Under the pieces are notes generated by a model that was not told the origin of the DNA, did no database searches, and saw nothing but the letters and a program-made list of their open reading frames with translations. Positions 1 to 11,100 of a DNA stretch of 64,000 nt are shown here, piece after piece; the stretch's first letter is position 1; every line of letters begins with the position of its first letter. The position numbers and the translations under genes are program-made. Source of the DNA: Lagopus muta (Eukaryota > Chordata > Aves > Galliformes > Phasianidae); the NCBI RefSeq assembly GCF_023343835.1, contig NC_064437.1, forward strand, positions 24,093,001 through 24,157,000, given 5' to 3'.

Positions 1-255
1 TGGGAACCTAAAGTATCTTGTATCTGTCTTATTTTTGTAGTAATAGCTAATTCAATTAAGACTTTTAATCATTTAAAACAACTTTAACTGCTTTCCATTT
101 CCATAAGCTCCTTCTAAAGACACTGACAAATTTTTCCCAAGCCAAGACTTAAATCTCTAAAGGAAAATCTCCATGAAGAACTTCTGTTCTAGCACTGCTA
201 AGGCTTTAGCATCCAGAAAAATGTCCTTTACAATTCTATCACTACGTATCAATCC

Positions 256-352
256 AACTACTATTTCTTATAGTGGGTATAAAGACTATAATATACTACT
301 ATACTAAATACTATAGACTACTATAATAAACTACTATTTCTTAAGTGGGCAT
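256..352. repeat. Short direct repeat flanking a CTATA-rich tract
   Basis: AACTACTATTTCTTA followed by TAGTGGGTAT at 256-280 recurs with small changes at 329-352, 73 bases on. The tract between is rich in ACTATA/ACTACT. Confidence 0.55.
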
Positions 353-1734
353 ACAGAAATGTTCATCTAATTCCTCCTAAGTACTCTAACATGCATTTTA
401 TATTTTAGAAGATCAAGTAGATTTCTGCTGTCTTTTCTGGCTGGAGTAGTGATTAAAATTCCTTTTATAGTTATAGATGTTGCACTTCTTGCTCTATTTT
501 CTGAACACACATTACTGGAACTGCAATGCATTGAGAACTGGTAGCTGAGAAGATTAGATCACTTGCAATATGCTTGCAGGTCATTCAAACAAAATGAGGG
601 TGTCGGTAAGAAATAAAACTTTATTTTCTCGTTTGAAAATAGTGCAGGGTGTCAGGAGTGTGGTATGGTTCTCAATTCTTTAAAAAACACGAAAAGAATA
701 AATAGAACTTTGCTTGAGTTTTAAATAATGTATTGACTGTGTTGCTCAGGGTTTTATTGCATATTTCAGTTGCTTTCCTTAGTATTTTCCAATACAGTTC
801 AAGTATCATTCTAGGTAGCTGTGTGGAGAAGTTGGCTTCTAATTACCTTTCTCTTTCCTCTTTCTTGATGCAGAGAGACAATATTTGCTTCTCGTCAGCC
901 CTCTGACACATACTCTCAAAAGTAATTATCAAGAGATGATTTGGTTGGATCCTTAAACACTAATTTGATCATGTATAACAAACCTAGAGGAATCTTCACT
1001 CCAGGTCCATTCTGACCTGTTCTCTTTTCCCACTGCATAACACTCTTGCAGTGGGTATCTGCTAACTTTTCTGTATGTAGAAAGAAGTTACATTTGACAT
1101 GTCCTCTGTCAATGGCAGCCCCTCTTTGAATAGCAGACCTGAGTGGTTTTACTTATTCTTACTCCTAATATGTCTATATAGCTTTTACTTGCCTGTTATG
1201 TCATGTAGTGTGTTATCAACTATGCTGTCCAAATAGAAAATTCGTTTTGATTAGGTAATCCTTAATAGGCATCCATATCTGTAATGGAAAATAGGTAGTC
1301 TGGAATATTCCAGATCACTTTAAAAAAGCTAGTTTCATGGAACTGTGTCTGCGTTCATGTAAGGACAAGGTGGGAACAAACAACTGCACCCAGCTCAGAG
1401 CAGTGCAAGAACTGATGTTCTTTATTGAGTTCCCAAATCAATTGCTCAAGGAAGAAAGAGTGCAAATGAGAAACAACAGTGAAATGAGAGGCAGGCTGGA
1501 TGGCTTTTCTGGCTTGAGTACCTGCAGTTCAAAAGACACACTTACATCAGATGTACATTTTTTCCTATAATATCTATAAAGCTTACAGTTCAACATGAGC
1601 TTTCACGTGCAAGAATCCCAGTCTTCCTGAGCAGCACAGGAGCTGAAGTTTATAAGTGCCTTTAACTTCAATGAGATTTTAACCTCTGAGTTTTGTGCTT
1701 TTAAAAACACTTCTCATGATTTTTTTTCTCTTTT

Positions 1735-1876
1735 TTTTTTCCTCTTTTGTGTGTGTGTGTGTGTGAAACGTTAACATTTGTGTTTGTATTCCATTACATC
1801 AAAATGAGATAATATTATTCTTGGATTAAAGAATTCCCTGGGAAAAAAAAAAAAAAAAGAAAAAAAAAAAAAAAGA
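1735..1876. repeat. GT microsatellite and A-rich tracts
   Basis: A (GT)n run at about 1749-1765 and two long A runs at about 1843-1874, separated by a G. Simple sequence upstream of SELE. Confidence 0.8.
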
Positions 1877-3600
1877 GCCCCATGTTGGTGATGCATAGGG
1901 GAATGCTGCCAACAAAAAGAGGCATTCTATTTTAGGTGAGAGTCTTTACAGACATCTTGCTCTGGGGCTTGAGTGGTGTTTTTTAGGGTTTTTTGTGTGT
2001 GTGTGGTTTTTTTATCTACTGCAGACAAGAGGTCTCGAGCAGTCCTTGTAAAGGAAGACTATTGTAAACTGTGAAACACACTCTTCCTTCCCCTGGAGAT
2101 TCCGCTGGTGAAAACAATTCTGATATAGTTTCCTCCACTCAACCTCAGAGCTTCTGCTGAGAGAAGAATGAGCTTTTACCAGTAGGAAGCTCACAATTTG
2201 AAGCAGTGAATCTCCAGGATTGCATAAAGGATTTTTCTCCTCCTGGATCTGGAGAGGATATAAACTGTTCTGGAATTGTTTATAATTCCTCTATGCCTGC
2301 GGTTATAACAGCTGATCAATATTTTAAGAAAAGAAACTGACTGCCCTCTCAAAACATCGTTTGTATTAGTTCAACACTTAACAAACCCCATGAAATTCTG
2401 CCCTGCTGTGATGGGCTGTGCAAACACCTTGTAAGTCCCACTTTCTTAGGAGACAGGCAATTACAGACAGACTGGCAGACAGGAAATGTTTTCATTCCAA
2501 TTTTCAGATGAGCAGCTGAGGCTAAAGAAATCAGTCCTGTCCTGATGTTCTGTAAGTCTGGCTGTAACAAACGAGGCTGGCCCGGGCCTGAGGTCACAGA
2601 ATATGGCTGTAGAAAAGACAATAGCTAACCTTGACTTTCCAGAGTTTCTTGATGGTTTGTCTGTGAATCTAGCTTTGCTAGATCACACCTGCTAGAAAGT
2701 ACACCTCTCCCTGCAAATATTCAGTGTAGGGTTTTAATTCTCATTCTTAACATTAACTGATTTTTCCAAGCTTTCAAGGACATCACTGCAGCTTCTAGGA
2801 AAGTCAGTTTTGATAGTAACAGCTGACTGTGTACTACTTACTGTGTTCTGCTTCCTCTGATGGCTTCTCTTAATTGGTAGAGATTTATCAAGCTATGGGT
2901 TCTCACAAATGTTTTACTTTTTTGAATAAAGCAAAAGGTAGTCCTTGAAACTGCTTTATGCCTTTACCCAGTCTACCTGTTCTGCTGTAATATTTATCAG
3001 CAGCTCCAGGTGGAATAGAATGCTGATAGCTTAAGCTGTCAAGCTGTCAGCTGGTATTGAAAGGAATATCTTAACATAGTAACTCGCTTAGAAATAGGTT
3101 GATATATTTCCATTCTCTGGCACTTGTTATGCTGAATTCAAAGAGAATGTGTTATGCCTTGTCCCAGTTTTGAGGAAAAAATGTGCTGAAGTATATTCCT
3201 TATACCTACTACGAGTATACCCTACATGTGTCTACCCTTGGAGATACCCAATAGATAGCCTACGTGCATCCATCAGATAATGGATCCCATTTTCTGCATC
3301 ATATGGTGTGGCAATGTGCTGTCAAGACTGATGTGCATTGGATCTGTCATATCCCTCACCATCCCTGAGGGGATGGGTTAATAGAAAGAAGTAATGCTTT
3401 TGAAACACCAAGTGAAAGTTCTCCTTCACTCAGACATGCTGAGAAACTGATTTACAGTGTGAAGCCACGCAGAGCTGTGATCCTGAATAAAAAAGTCCAT
3501 GTTCAAACTCATACTGCTCATCAATTGCTGCTAGGACGCCAGCATCATGAAGTCCAATACAGTTTATACCAGGATGATGCTGATGATGAGTAGGGATCTA

Positions 3601-3905
3601 CATAGAATCATAAAATATCCTGATTTGGAGGGGATCCATAAGGATCACTGAGCCCGACTCCTGGTTCCATGCAGAGCCACCCAAACATCGCTGAGAGCAT
3701 TGTCCAGGCACTTCAAGTCCTGCAAGCTCAGTGTCAAGCGCCTTTCCCCTGGGGAGCCTGTTCCAGTGCCTGACCACCCTTTTGGTGAAGAACCTGTTCC
3801 CAATAGCCAACATGAGCTTCCACTTAGTACTTCCTGGGGAAAAGACATCAACTAAGATCTTAGCTTGGGATCCAAGAGCCACTGAAAGGACAGGCTGAGC
3901 CTTCA
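3601..3905 (-). mobile_element. CR1 LINE 3'-end fragment
   Basis: Starts with the reverse complement of the CR1 tail (CATAGAATCATAAAAT) and continues through the conserved block around GTTCCAGTGCCTGACCACCC and GAACCTGTTCCC. Diverged and truncated. Short reverse-strand open frames in it are relics or chance. Confidence 0.85.
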
Positions 3906-4936
3906 AAATACGTGTTTCAACATGTACAGTATGAACTATAACTGCTTTACAGATCTGAAAGACAATGCCCTCTGTCCTCCTGTTGCTGACAACACTTGTT
4001 GAGACCTTTCATTGTTGAGCCCCGCTAAACCTTACCTATAATGGTGAGTCTTTGTGGCTGGATACTAATTTAGCAACTGAACCATGTGCTGGAGTCTTCA
4101 GGGTCACTGCCTACGTGGCTGTGGAACAAGGGGTGAGGTGACCCTAGTGGTCAGGGCACAAGGGAATAATGCCACTTCCAGTTGACCAGAGGTGGGACTG
4201 CTGGGGAATGTGGACCCTGCAACACATCTTAAGTATCATGCCTTTGCATAGGGTGGAGAACCAAGCATGTTCACCTACATACAGCCTTCAGCAGTACATG
4301 CTTTATATCCAGAAGGACACATAAATGTATGGATAGCCCATAACCCTTCACTAACCAGCTATAGCACAGTGTCCATAACTACCCAGGTGTGTGCCTTCAT
4401 ACCACTGACACCCTGTGACTGCACTATGCAGTAGTGTAATTAATCAGTGTATACACAATCAATGTGGGTGGATTCAGTCTATGACTAGTATATTGTCTTG
4501 TCCACCTGAAATATTGTATGCACCTGGTAAGGAATTGTAACTATTGAGATGAGGATATTGGAACATATTGTCCAAGGTCAAAGCTAAGTCCACATTCTGC
4601 ACAATGTGCTGTGTCCCACAGGGAAGAGATTGACCAATGCTGCAATTTTAATCTTTACTCAGTGAACTAGTTAACCAGCTTTTAATTGTCAGTGTCTTTC
4701 TTACTGAGATGCCAAAAGGACTGGTAGCAGCTTGGTGCAAAAAATTCTCCTAGGAGAAAAGTTGGAATCTATTTAGACAACAAACTCTTTAACTTTCTCG
4801 CTCCTTTCTGATATCCTGGAATTGTGTGCTTCCGTCAGTAAAGCTGTAATCTACCATTTGGCAGCTTGGCAGCACAGCATGGGAGGGCTGATTGGCAAGG
4901 GGAAGCATCAAGCTTCATGTGTGAGGATGTGATCCT
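3906..4936. other. SELE upstream flank
   Basis: Nothing recognisable as coding. The last part leads into the SELE promoter motifs; other cytokine-response sites could lie here, but none was clear enough to call. Confidence 0.5.
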
Positions 4937-5011
4937 GGGGTTTTCCAAGAAATTTTTTTTTACGTGGAATTTCCCGTACTATGAACAACAGGCTGGCTGA
5001 GAGAATAAAAG
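4937..5011 (+). promoter_or_regulatory. SELE: SELE core promoter: two NF-kB-type sites and TATA-like box
   Basis: GGGGTTTTCC at 4937-4946 fits the kB consensus GGGRNNYYCC, and GGAATTTCCC at 4966-4975 is a second kB-type motif. AATAAAAG at 5004-5011 is a plausible TATA box, placing the start near 5035. The kB motifs would then sit about 95 and 65 bases upstream of the start, close to the kB cluster that drives cytokine induction of human SELE. Function in this species is inferred from that arrangement. Confidence 0.75.
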
Positions 5012-5034
5012 GCTGTACTAAAGGCAAGGGAGAC

Positions 5035-5160
5035 ACAGTCCAGACACTTTGAGCTGAGCTTTATCTTCAAGTCCGTGTTCAGCAGCTCAGCAACAGAGAG
5101 CAGTCGCTGGGAAATATTACAGAGGACTTCTACAGCACCTGACCAATACAACTACAACCT
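5035..5160 (+). other. SELE: SELE exon 1, noncoding 5' UTR
   Basis: The 5' end is estimated from the TATA-like box at 5004. The exon ends at a strong donor, GTGAGTAT, at 5161. It contains no start codon that continues in frame to exon 2. A noncoding first exon is also the human SELE arrangement. Confidence 0.6.
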
Positions 5161-8100
5161 GTGAGTATAAATTGACTATTTTATTATAATCTCAGCTATA
5201 GGAAAACTAGAGAGAGAATTCTGTGCTAATGTTTTGGGGTTTTTTTTAAGAGCTATTTAAATTTAAAAGCTATCTTGACATTAAGAGCTGTTTTAAGTGG
5301 TTGATCTTGCAAGAATGGAAATCTTACTTAATTCTTTAGAATGATTCTTTAAAAGTATGCAGAGAAGATTGCTCAGGCAGCATTTTATATTGGATAGTTA
5401 AAAAAAAAAACGGTGTGTATTCTCTACAAATGTGTTCCTTTGATCTTTCATAGCCCTCTGCTTAAAAGATAAAGAGAAGAGAAAGCTCTCAGAGAAATGA
5501 ATTGCCTGTGGTTCCTATCTCTTCTTGCTTACGGTAAGTGTGTATGTGTCTGCAGAAAACTATTTGAGTGACAGTGTTAGTGTGCTTAGTTTTGAGTTTG
5601 GAATTAAACAGATATTTTTTAAATCTGACTCAATTAGCTTGGGGCCAGATTCACATAGAGAAAGCTGTAGCTGCAATGGCACTTTACCCTGATTGCTTGA
5701 CAAAAGTGTAATTGGCTCCTGTGATGTGATATGAATTCTGCAGATCTTTGTATGAGTGGTAGTAGTTTGACAGGCTGAAGTTTCTATACTTGATGGTGAC
5801 TTGCCTGTTTTGAAACTTGTTGGTTAATTACTTGTAAAATAATTGCCACTAAATTTTGATGCTGTTTCAGATATTAACAAATGTGCAATGTTTATAAAGT
5901 TTTATGTATCCTTTTCTAGAGAAAGAGTTGGGGAAATGTCCAATACCAACTTTTTGCCATCTTTTCATTCTAGGGCTTACAATACTAGAGGTGGTGAATT
6001 GTTGGACATACCATTATTCAGACACAAACATGACCTACAAAGAGGCAGAGTTATGGTGCAAAAAGAGGTATACTAACATGGTTGCCATTCAAAACAAGGA
6101 TGAAATCAACTATCTTAATGACTTCTTACCCTTCAATCCGGGTTACTACTGGATTGGAATCAGAAAAATTAATGGTACGTGGACCTGGGTTGGAACAAAC
6201 AAAGAACTGACAGATGAAGCAGAAAATTGGGCTTCAGGTGAACCAAATGGCAAAGGGAACAACGAGGACTGTGTTGAAATCTACATCAAAAGAGGGAAGG
6301 ATGACGGCAAATGGAATGATGAGAAGTGTGAAAAAAAAAAGGTTGCCTTGTGCTATACAGGTATAGTATCATAAAGTCCATTTCAGTGAGCCCCTGTGGA
6401 GATGAGATAGTGGAATGGGTTGTTTAACTTAGTTTTACATGCTGACTGCCTGACTCTGTGAACATCCTACACTTATCCTTACTCGCAGGGCTGAGATTGC
6501 TCTTTTTCTAAGAGCTAGATTGATCTCACCTTTTAGCCCCCAGACTATAATACATCTTTTCTAAGCAAGCCATCAGGCTCTATAATCAGTGGAGGGAAAA
6601 TGGCTCTTTCAGAAGTTGGCTTTCATCAAGTAATTGTCTGAGCTAGGTAAGAATTGTCCTTTTGAAGGTGTCTATCTCTCTGCTGACTACAGAGCATTGG
6701 GTTAAATCTAACATCATGTGTATATACTATACACTCTATATAGAGATTACTAAGGCTAGTAAAAAAAAATCTAAGTCAAATATCTGCCAATTCAGAGCTG
6801 AGGTAAGGAAGAATGCCTCTGCTGAAGTTTTCTACCTACCTCACACATATTGTTCCTTTTGCATTTTAAATATTACTAATATCTACCTGAGAGCAAGTGG
6901 TCTTAGAGTTTCCCTTGGAATCCTTTCATTGTGAGCTAGTCTGTCAAAGGAATTGATTTCTGAAATGCTTTTGTAAAATGGCAGAGTTAACTAATATAAC
7001 AAAATTTCCTGCATTTCTTTTGCCTCACAAACTGCCTCTTTAGTGACAGAAAGATGAATGATGCACAGACCAGATTTAATTAGTGGTCAATGCTGATTCT
7101 TTTATTTGATGGACTTCTTTCTTTTTTTTTTTTTTTTCTTCAGCTTCTTGCAACCCATCTTTCTGCAGTGGCCGTGGAGAATGCATAGAGACTATTAACA
7201 ATCACACCTGCCAGTGTAACCCTGGATTCTATGGGCCAGATTGTGAATTTGGTAAGATTACTACATCCTTCTTTCCAACCAGGGAGACAGTCATGCTAGC
7301 TTAGTTCTGTTTGTCTGGCTTGATTTGCCTGCTTGACCAAAGAGACTGACTATGTGTTCTTGTGTTTCTTTGAAGTTAAGACTTGTGATCCACTAAAGAA
7401 ACCTGATCACGGCAGCCTTGAGTGCAACCATCCATTGGAGGACTTCGGCTATAACTCCTCATGCACAGCTCAGTGTGAAGAAGGCTATGAGCTGAATGGA
7501 CTGGAGTCAGTATACTGTATGTCTTCTGGAAACTGGTCTGACACACTTGCATCATGCAAAGGTGAGCTTGTCAAGCAATGGTAGATGAGATTTCTGCATT
7601 ACACATAGCAGCACTGAAGTCTGCAGAACTCTATTAATGGATACAAACTGAAATCCTGGCCTATATCTAAAGCTGTTTCTATGCATTAGGTATGTTACTA
7701 AGTTTCAGGAAAGAAAAAATGCTTTTTTAAAGATTATCCCAAGCTAATGTCTGTGCTGTTTTTTATGCTTTCAGCTGTGACCTGCCCTGCTTTAGAAATG
7801 CCCGCTCATGGCTCTCTCAACTGCTCCCATCCCTCTGGGGAGCTTCCCTGGGGTACCACCTGTGAGTTCACCTGTGAGGAAGGATTTGCTCTGACAGGAC
7901 CATCCACTCTGCAGTGCGGATCTTCTGGGGCCTGGGACAAGCAGCAGCCATCCTGTGCAGGTACGTTTTTCCACGCCTGCCTGAGCCCTTGGGGCTATCA
8001 GCTTTGATTGGCATGTTGAATTCCTGAGACCTCTGAGCTGACTGCTGTTGTGATGTGTGCGTTGCAGCTGTGAGGTGTGAGGCTGTAACCTGGCCAGAAG

Positions 8101-11100
8101 AAGGTTCTGTGAGCTGTGCTTCTGCAGATCTCACCTATGGTTCACACTGTGATTTCCGTTGTCGAGAAGGCTACGTTTTGGAGGGCCCATCCAGCATTAA
8201 GTGCATGGCACAGGGACAGTGGTCAGAGCCATTCCCAAAATGCAAAGGTGAGATTTACTGGGTTAGAAATCATATAGAATCATAGAATCATAGAATCACC
8301 AAGGTTGGAAAAGACCTGAAAGATCATCCAGTCCAACCGTTCACCTATTCCCAATAGCTCCCACTAAACCATGTCCCTCAGCACAACATCCAGCCTTTCC
8401 TTGAACACCCCCAGGCTCGGTGACTCCACTACCTCCCTGGGCAGTCCATTCCAGTGCCTGACCACCCTTTCTGAAAAGTAATACTTCCTAATGTCCAGCC
8501 TGAATCTCCCCTGCCGTAGCTTGAAACCATGTTAAACTTAACACTAGCTCAAATAGTCTGAAGAGACTGAATAATTCAAGTGTTGTCAAATAATAACAGT
8601 CATCTCTGGTAGGTTTATAGTATTTCTCTTAAAGAGGTTTCAAGACAAAGATCACATATCCTGCTGTATTAAAGTGGAAATAGCAATGCAAGTTGAGAAA
8701 CTACACTTGGGAGCTGTACTCCCAGCAGAAGTGGTAACAGACCACTGAAGTGGGGTGTTCTGACACGAACTCTTTGTCTTCAAATGGGAGTTTACACCCC
8801 CAAAATGCACCTCATAATCTGAGCCAGTATTAGGAACAGCTTGTGTGCTTTAAATACATATTTAAGTGTTCTGGCTCCACAGTGCAGCATACTGTAATTC
8901 CTGTTTCCTGAGACATTGCTAGGGGTAAAGGGCAGTACTATGGCTCTGTAGGGGAGAGCTCCAGGCAGGACACATCCTCTTGTCATCTGAAAGAGGAGCA
9001 TTTATTCTGACCTACTCCAAGCTCATGTCTGTGCTGTTTTTTACGCTTTCAGCTGTGACCTGCCCTGCTTTAGAAATGCCCGCTCATGGCTCTCTCAACT
9101 GCTCCCATCCCTCTGGGGAGCTTCCCTGGGGTACCACCTGTGAGTTCACCTGTGAGGAAGGATTTGCTCTGACAGGACCATCCACTCTGCAGTGTGGATC
9201 TTCTGGGGCCTGGGACAAGCAGCAGCCATCCTGTGCAGGTACGTTTTTCCATGCCTGCCTGAGCCCTTGGGGCTATCAGCTTTGATTGGCATGTTGAATT
9301 CCTGAGACCTCTGAGCTGACTGCTGTTGTGATGTGTGCGTTGCAGCTGTGAGGTGTGAGGCTGTAACCTGGCCAGAAGAAGGTTCTGTGAGCTGTGCTTC
9401 TGCAGATCTCACCTATGGTTCACACTGTGATTTCCGTTGTCGAGGAGGCTATGTTTTGGAAGGCCCATCCAGCATTAAGTGCATGGCACAGGGACAGTGG
9501 TCAGAGCCATTCCCAAAATGCAAAGGTGAGATTTTTGGGGTTGGAAAATGTTTTCTTGTTACTGTGCAATACTCTGAAATCCTATCCCTGAGAGTACAGG
9601 TTCAATTCAATAAATGTCCAGCACTGATTCAATGCACAACGTAATATCATGGCCTCAGTAGAGGTTAGTTCTTGGCAGGATATCCCTTCTTGTCAGCTAA
9701 AAGAGGAGTATGTTATTCTGACCTGCTCCAAGCTAGTGTATGTGCTATCTCTAATGCTTTCAGCTCTGATGTGCCCTGTTTTCAGAATGCCTGCTCATGG
9801 CTTTCTGAACCCCCTTCACCCCACATTCAAATGATTTTGAACATACAGTGTACATTTACTAGTGCAAACAGTAGGGTCAAAGATAGGAATGTATCAACCA
9901 TTATGTATCAACCATTTTTTTTTCTTTATTTCAGTTGTACAGTGTGAACCACTGAAGTCTCCTGAGAAAGGCTCCATGGATTGCATACATGGTGCTGGGA
10001 ACTTCACATACAACACAGCCTGCCACTTCAGCTGCCTAGAAGGATGGAATCTCAGTGGATCTCATGTTCTTGAGTGCAGTCATTCAGGAAACTGGAGTGC
10101 CAGTCTGCCCACATGTGAAGGTATTCTATCTGTGACTAGCCAGAAAAAGATCTCACTAGGTTCCTGGCCAAAATAGGAGGTATGGAAGGGTAGAGGGGAT
10201 AGCAGCAAGCAGTGAGTTAGAACTTGTTGTGCAGCCCACAAAGGAAGAAACCTAAGGAAATCTCTGAATATGATCCTTGAAAATAAGAGGGAACATTCCT
10301 GATGGGTCTTGATGGGAAGCCTTGATTTCTTATCAAAACCAAAAGCCTCAACCTGACTTTAGGCATTTTTTTGTGTGTTCTTAACTAAAATATTTCTCAT
10401 GCTGAGCTGTTTCGGTGTTAATAAAGAGCTTTTCTAGAGAAGTAGAACATTATAGAAAAATGTGCATAAATCAGTTTGCTTCTCAGTAAAAGAAGTTTGT
10501 AGATTTATAAATCTGATGTGATAGCTTCTTCAGTGAGCTCCTCACAGAGCTTTCCTGTGAAAGGCTGTAAATTTACAGGGCAAAAGTCTCCCTTTCCATC
10601 CAAGATAGTAAGAGCTCTTCCCCTGTCATGTAGGAACATGATTGGTTTGCCTGATGTGCCTTTGCTGTAGGTCCCAAGAGCTCAACTTCACTCTATTTGG
10701 CTAGAATTCAGATCCTTGAATAATTTCATTGATTTCAGTCGGACTCTCAAACAGGAGGAAACCACATGCCTCTTGATCTCACTGCAGCTGTTTTTCTTCT
10801 TTCAGCTTCTCAACAAGTTGGCTATGTCACTGTGGGCATAGCAGCCACCACTACCTCTCTGCTTGCCACAGCATCATTCCTCTTTTGGCTTGCAAAGCGG
10901 TTACGAAGCAAAGGTGAGCCATTGGACTGTTTCCCTTAATTTTATTTACCTTCCTGAAATTTGTTTAGTGGGAAGGAAAAACCTCCAGATCTCAAACAGT
11001 TGCCTTTTGAAAAAGTGAAAATATTCACATAAACAAATTCCAGTGTTACTGTCAGGAAGCCTGCATGTGTGACATGTTTGGTTTTATGATAAACATTTAA

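Larger units (their letters stand above)
1..3600. other. AT-rich intergenic DNA upstream of SELE
   Basis: No exon, RNA gene or recognised mobile element was seen beyond the simple repeats listed. Open frames are short, without family resemblance. Confidence 0.6.

Noticed and set aside
7868-8134. Reverse-strand frames opposite CCP exons, repeated at 9146-9412
   Set aside because: Antisense shadows of real SELE exons; they recur only because the exons are duplicated.
7775-9525. Alternative reading of the selectin as P-selectin because of extra CCP copies
   Set aside because: Functional CCP count is six and the KKFTPASSCQ tail is E-selectin-type.
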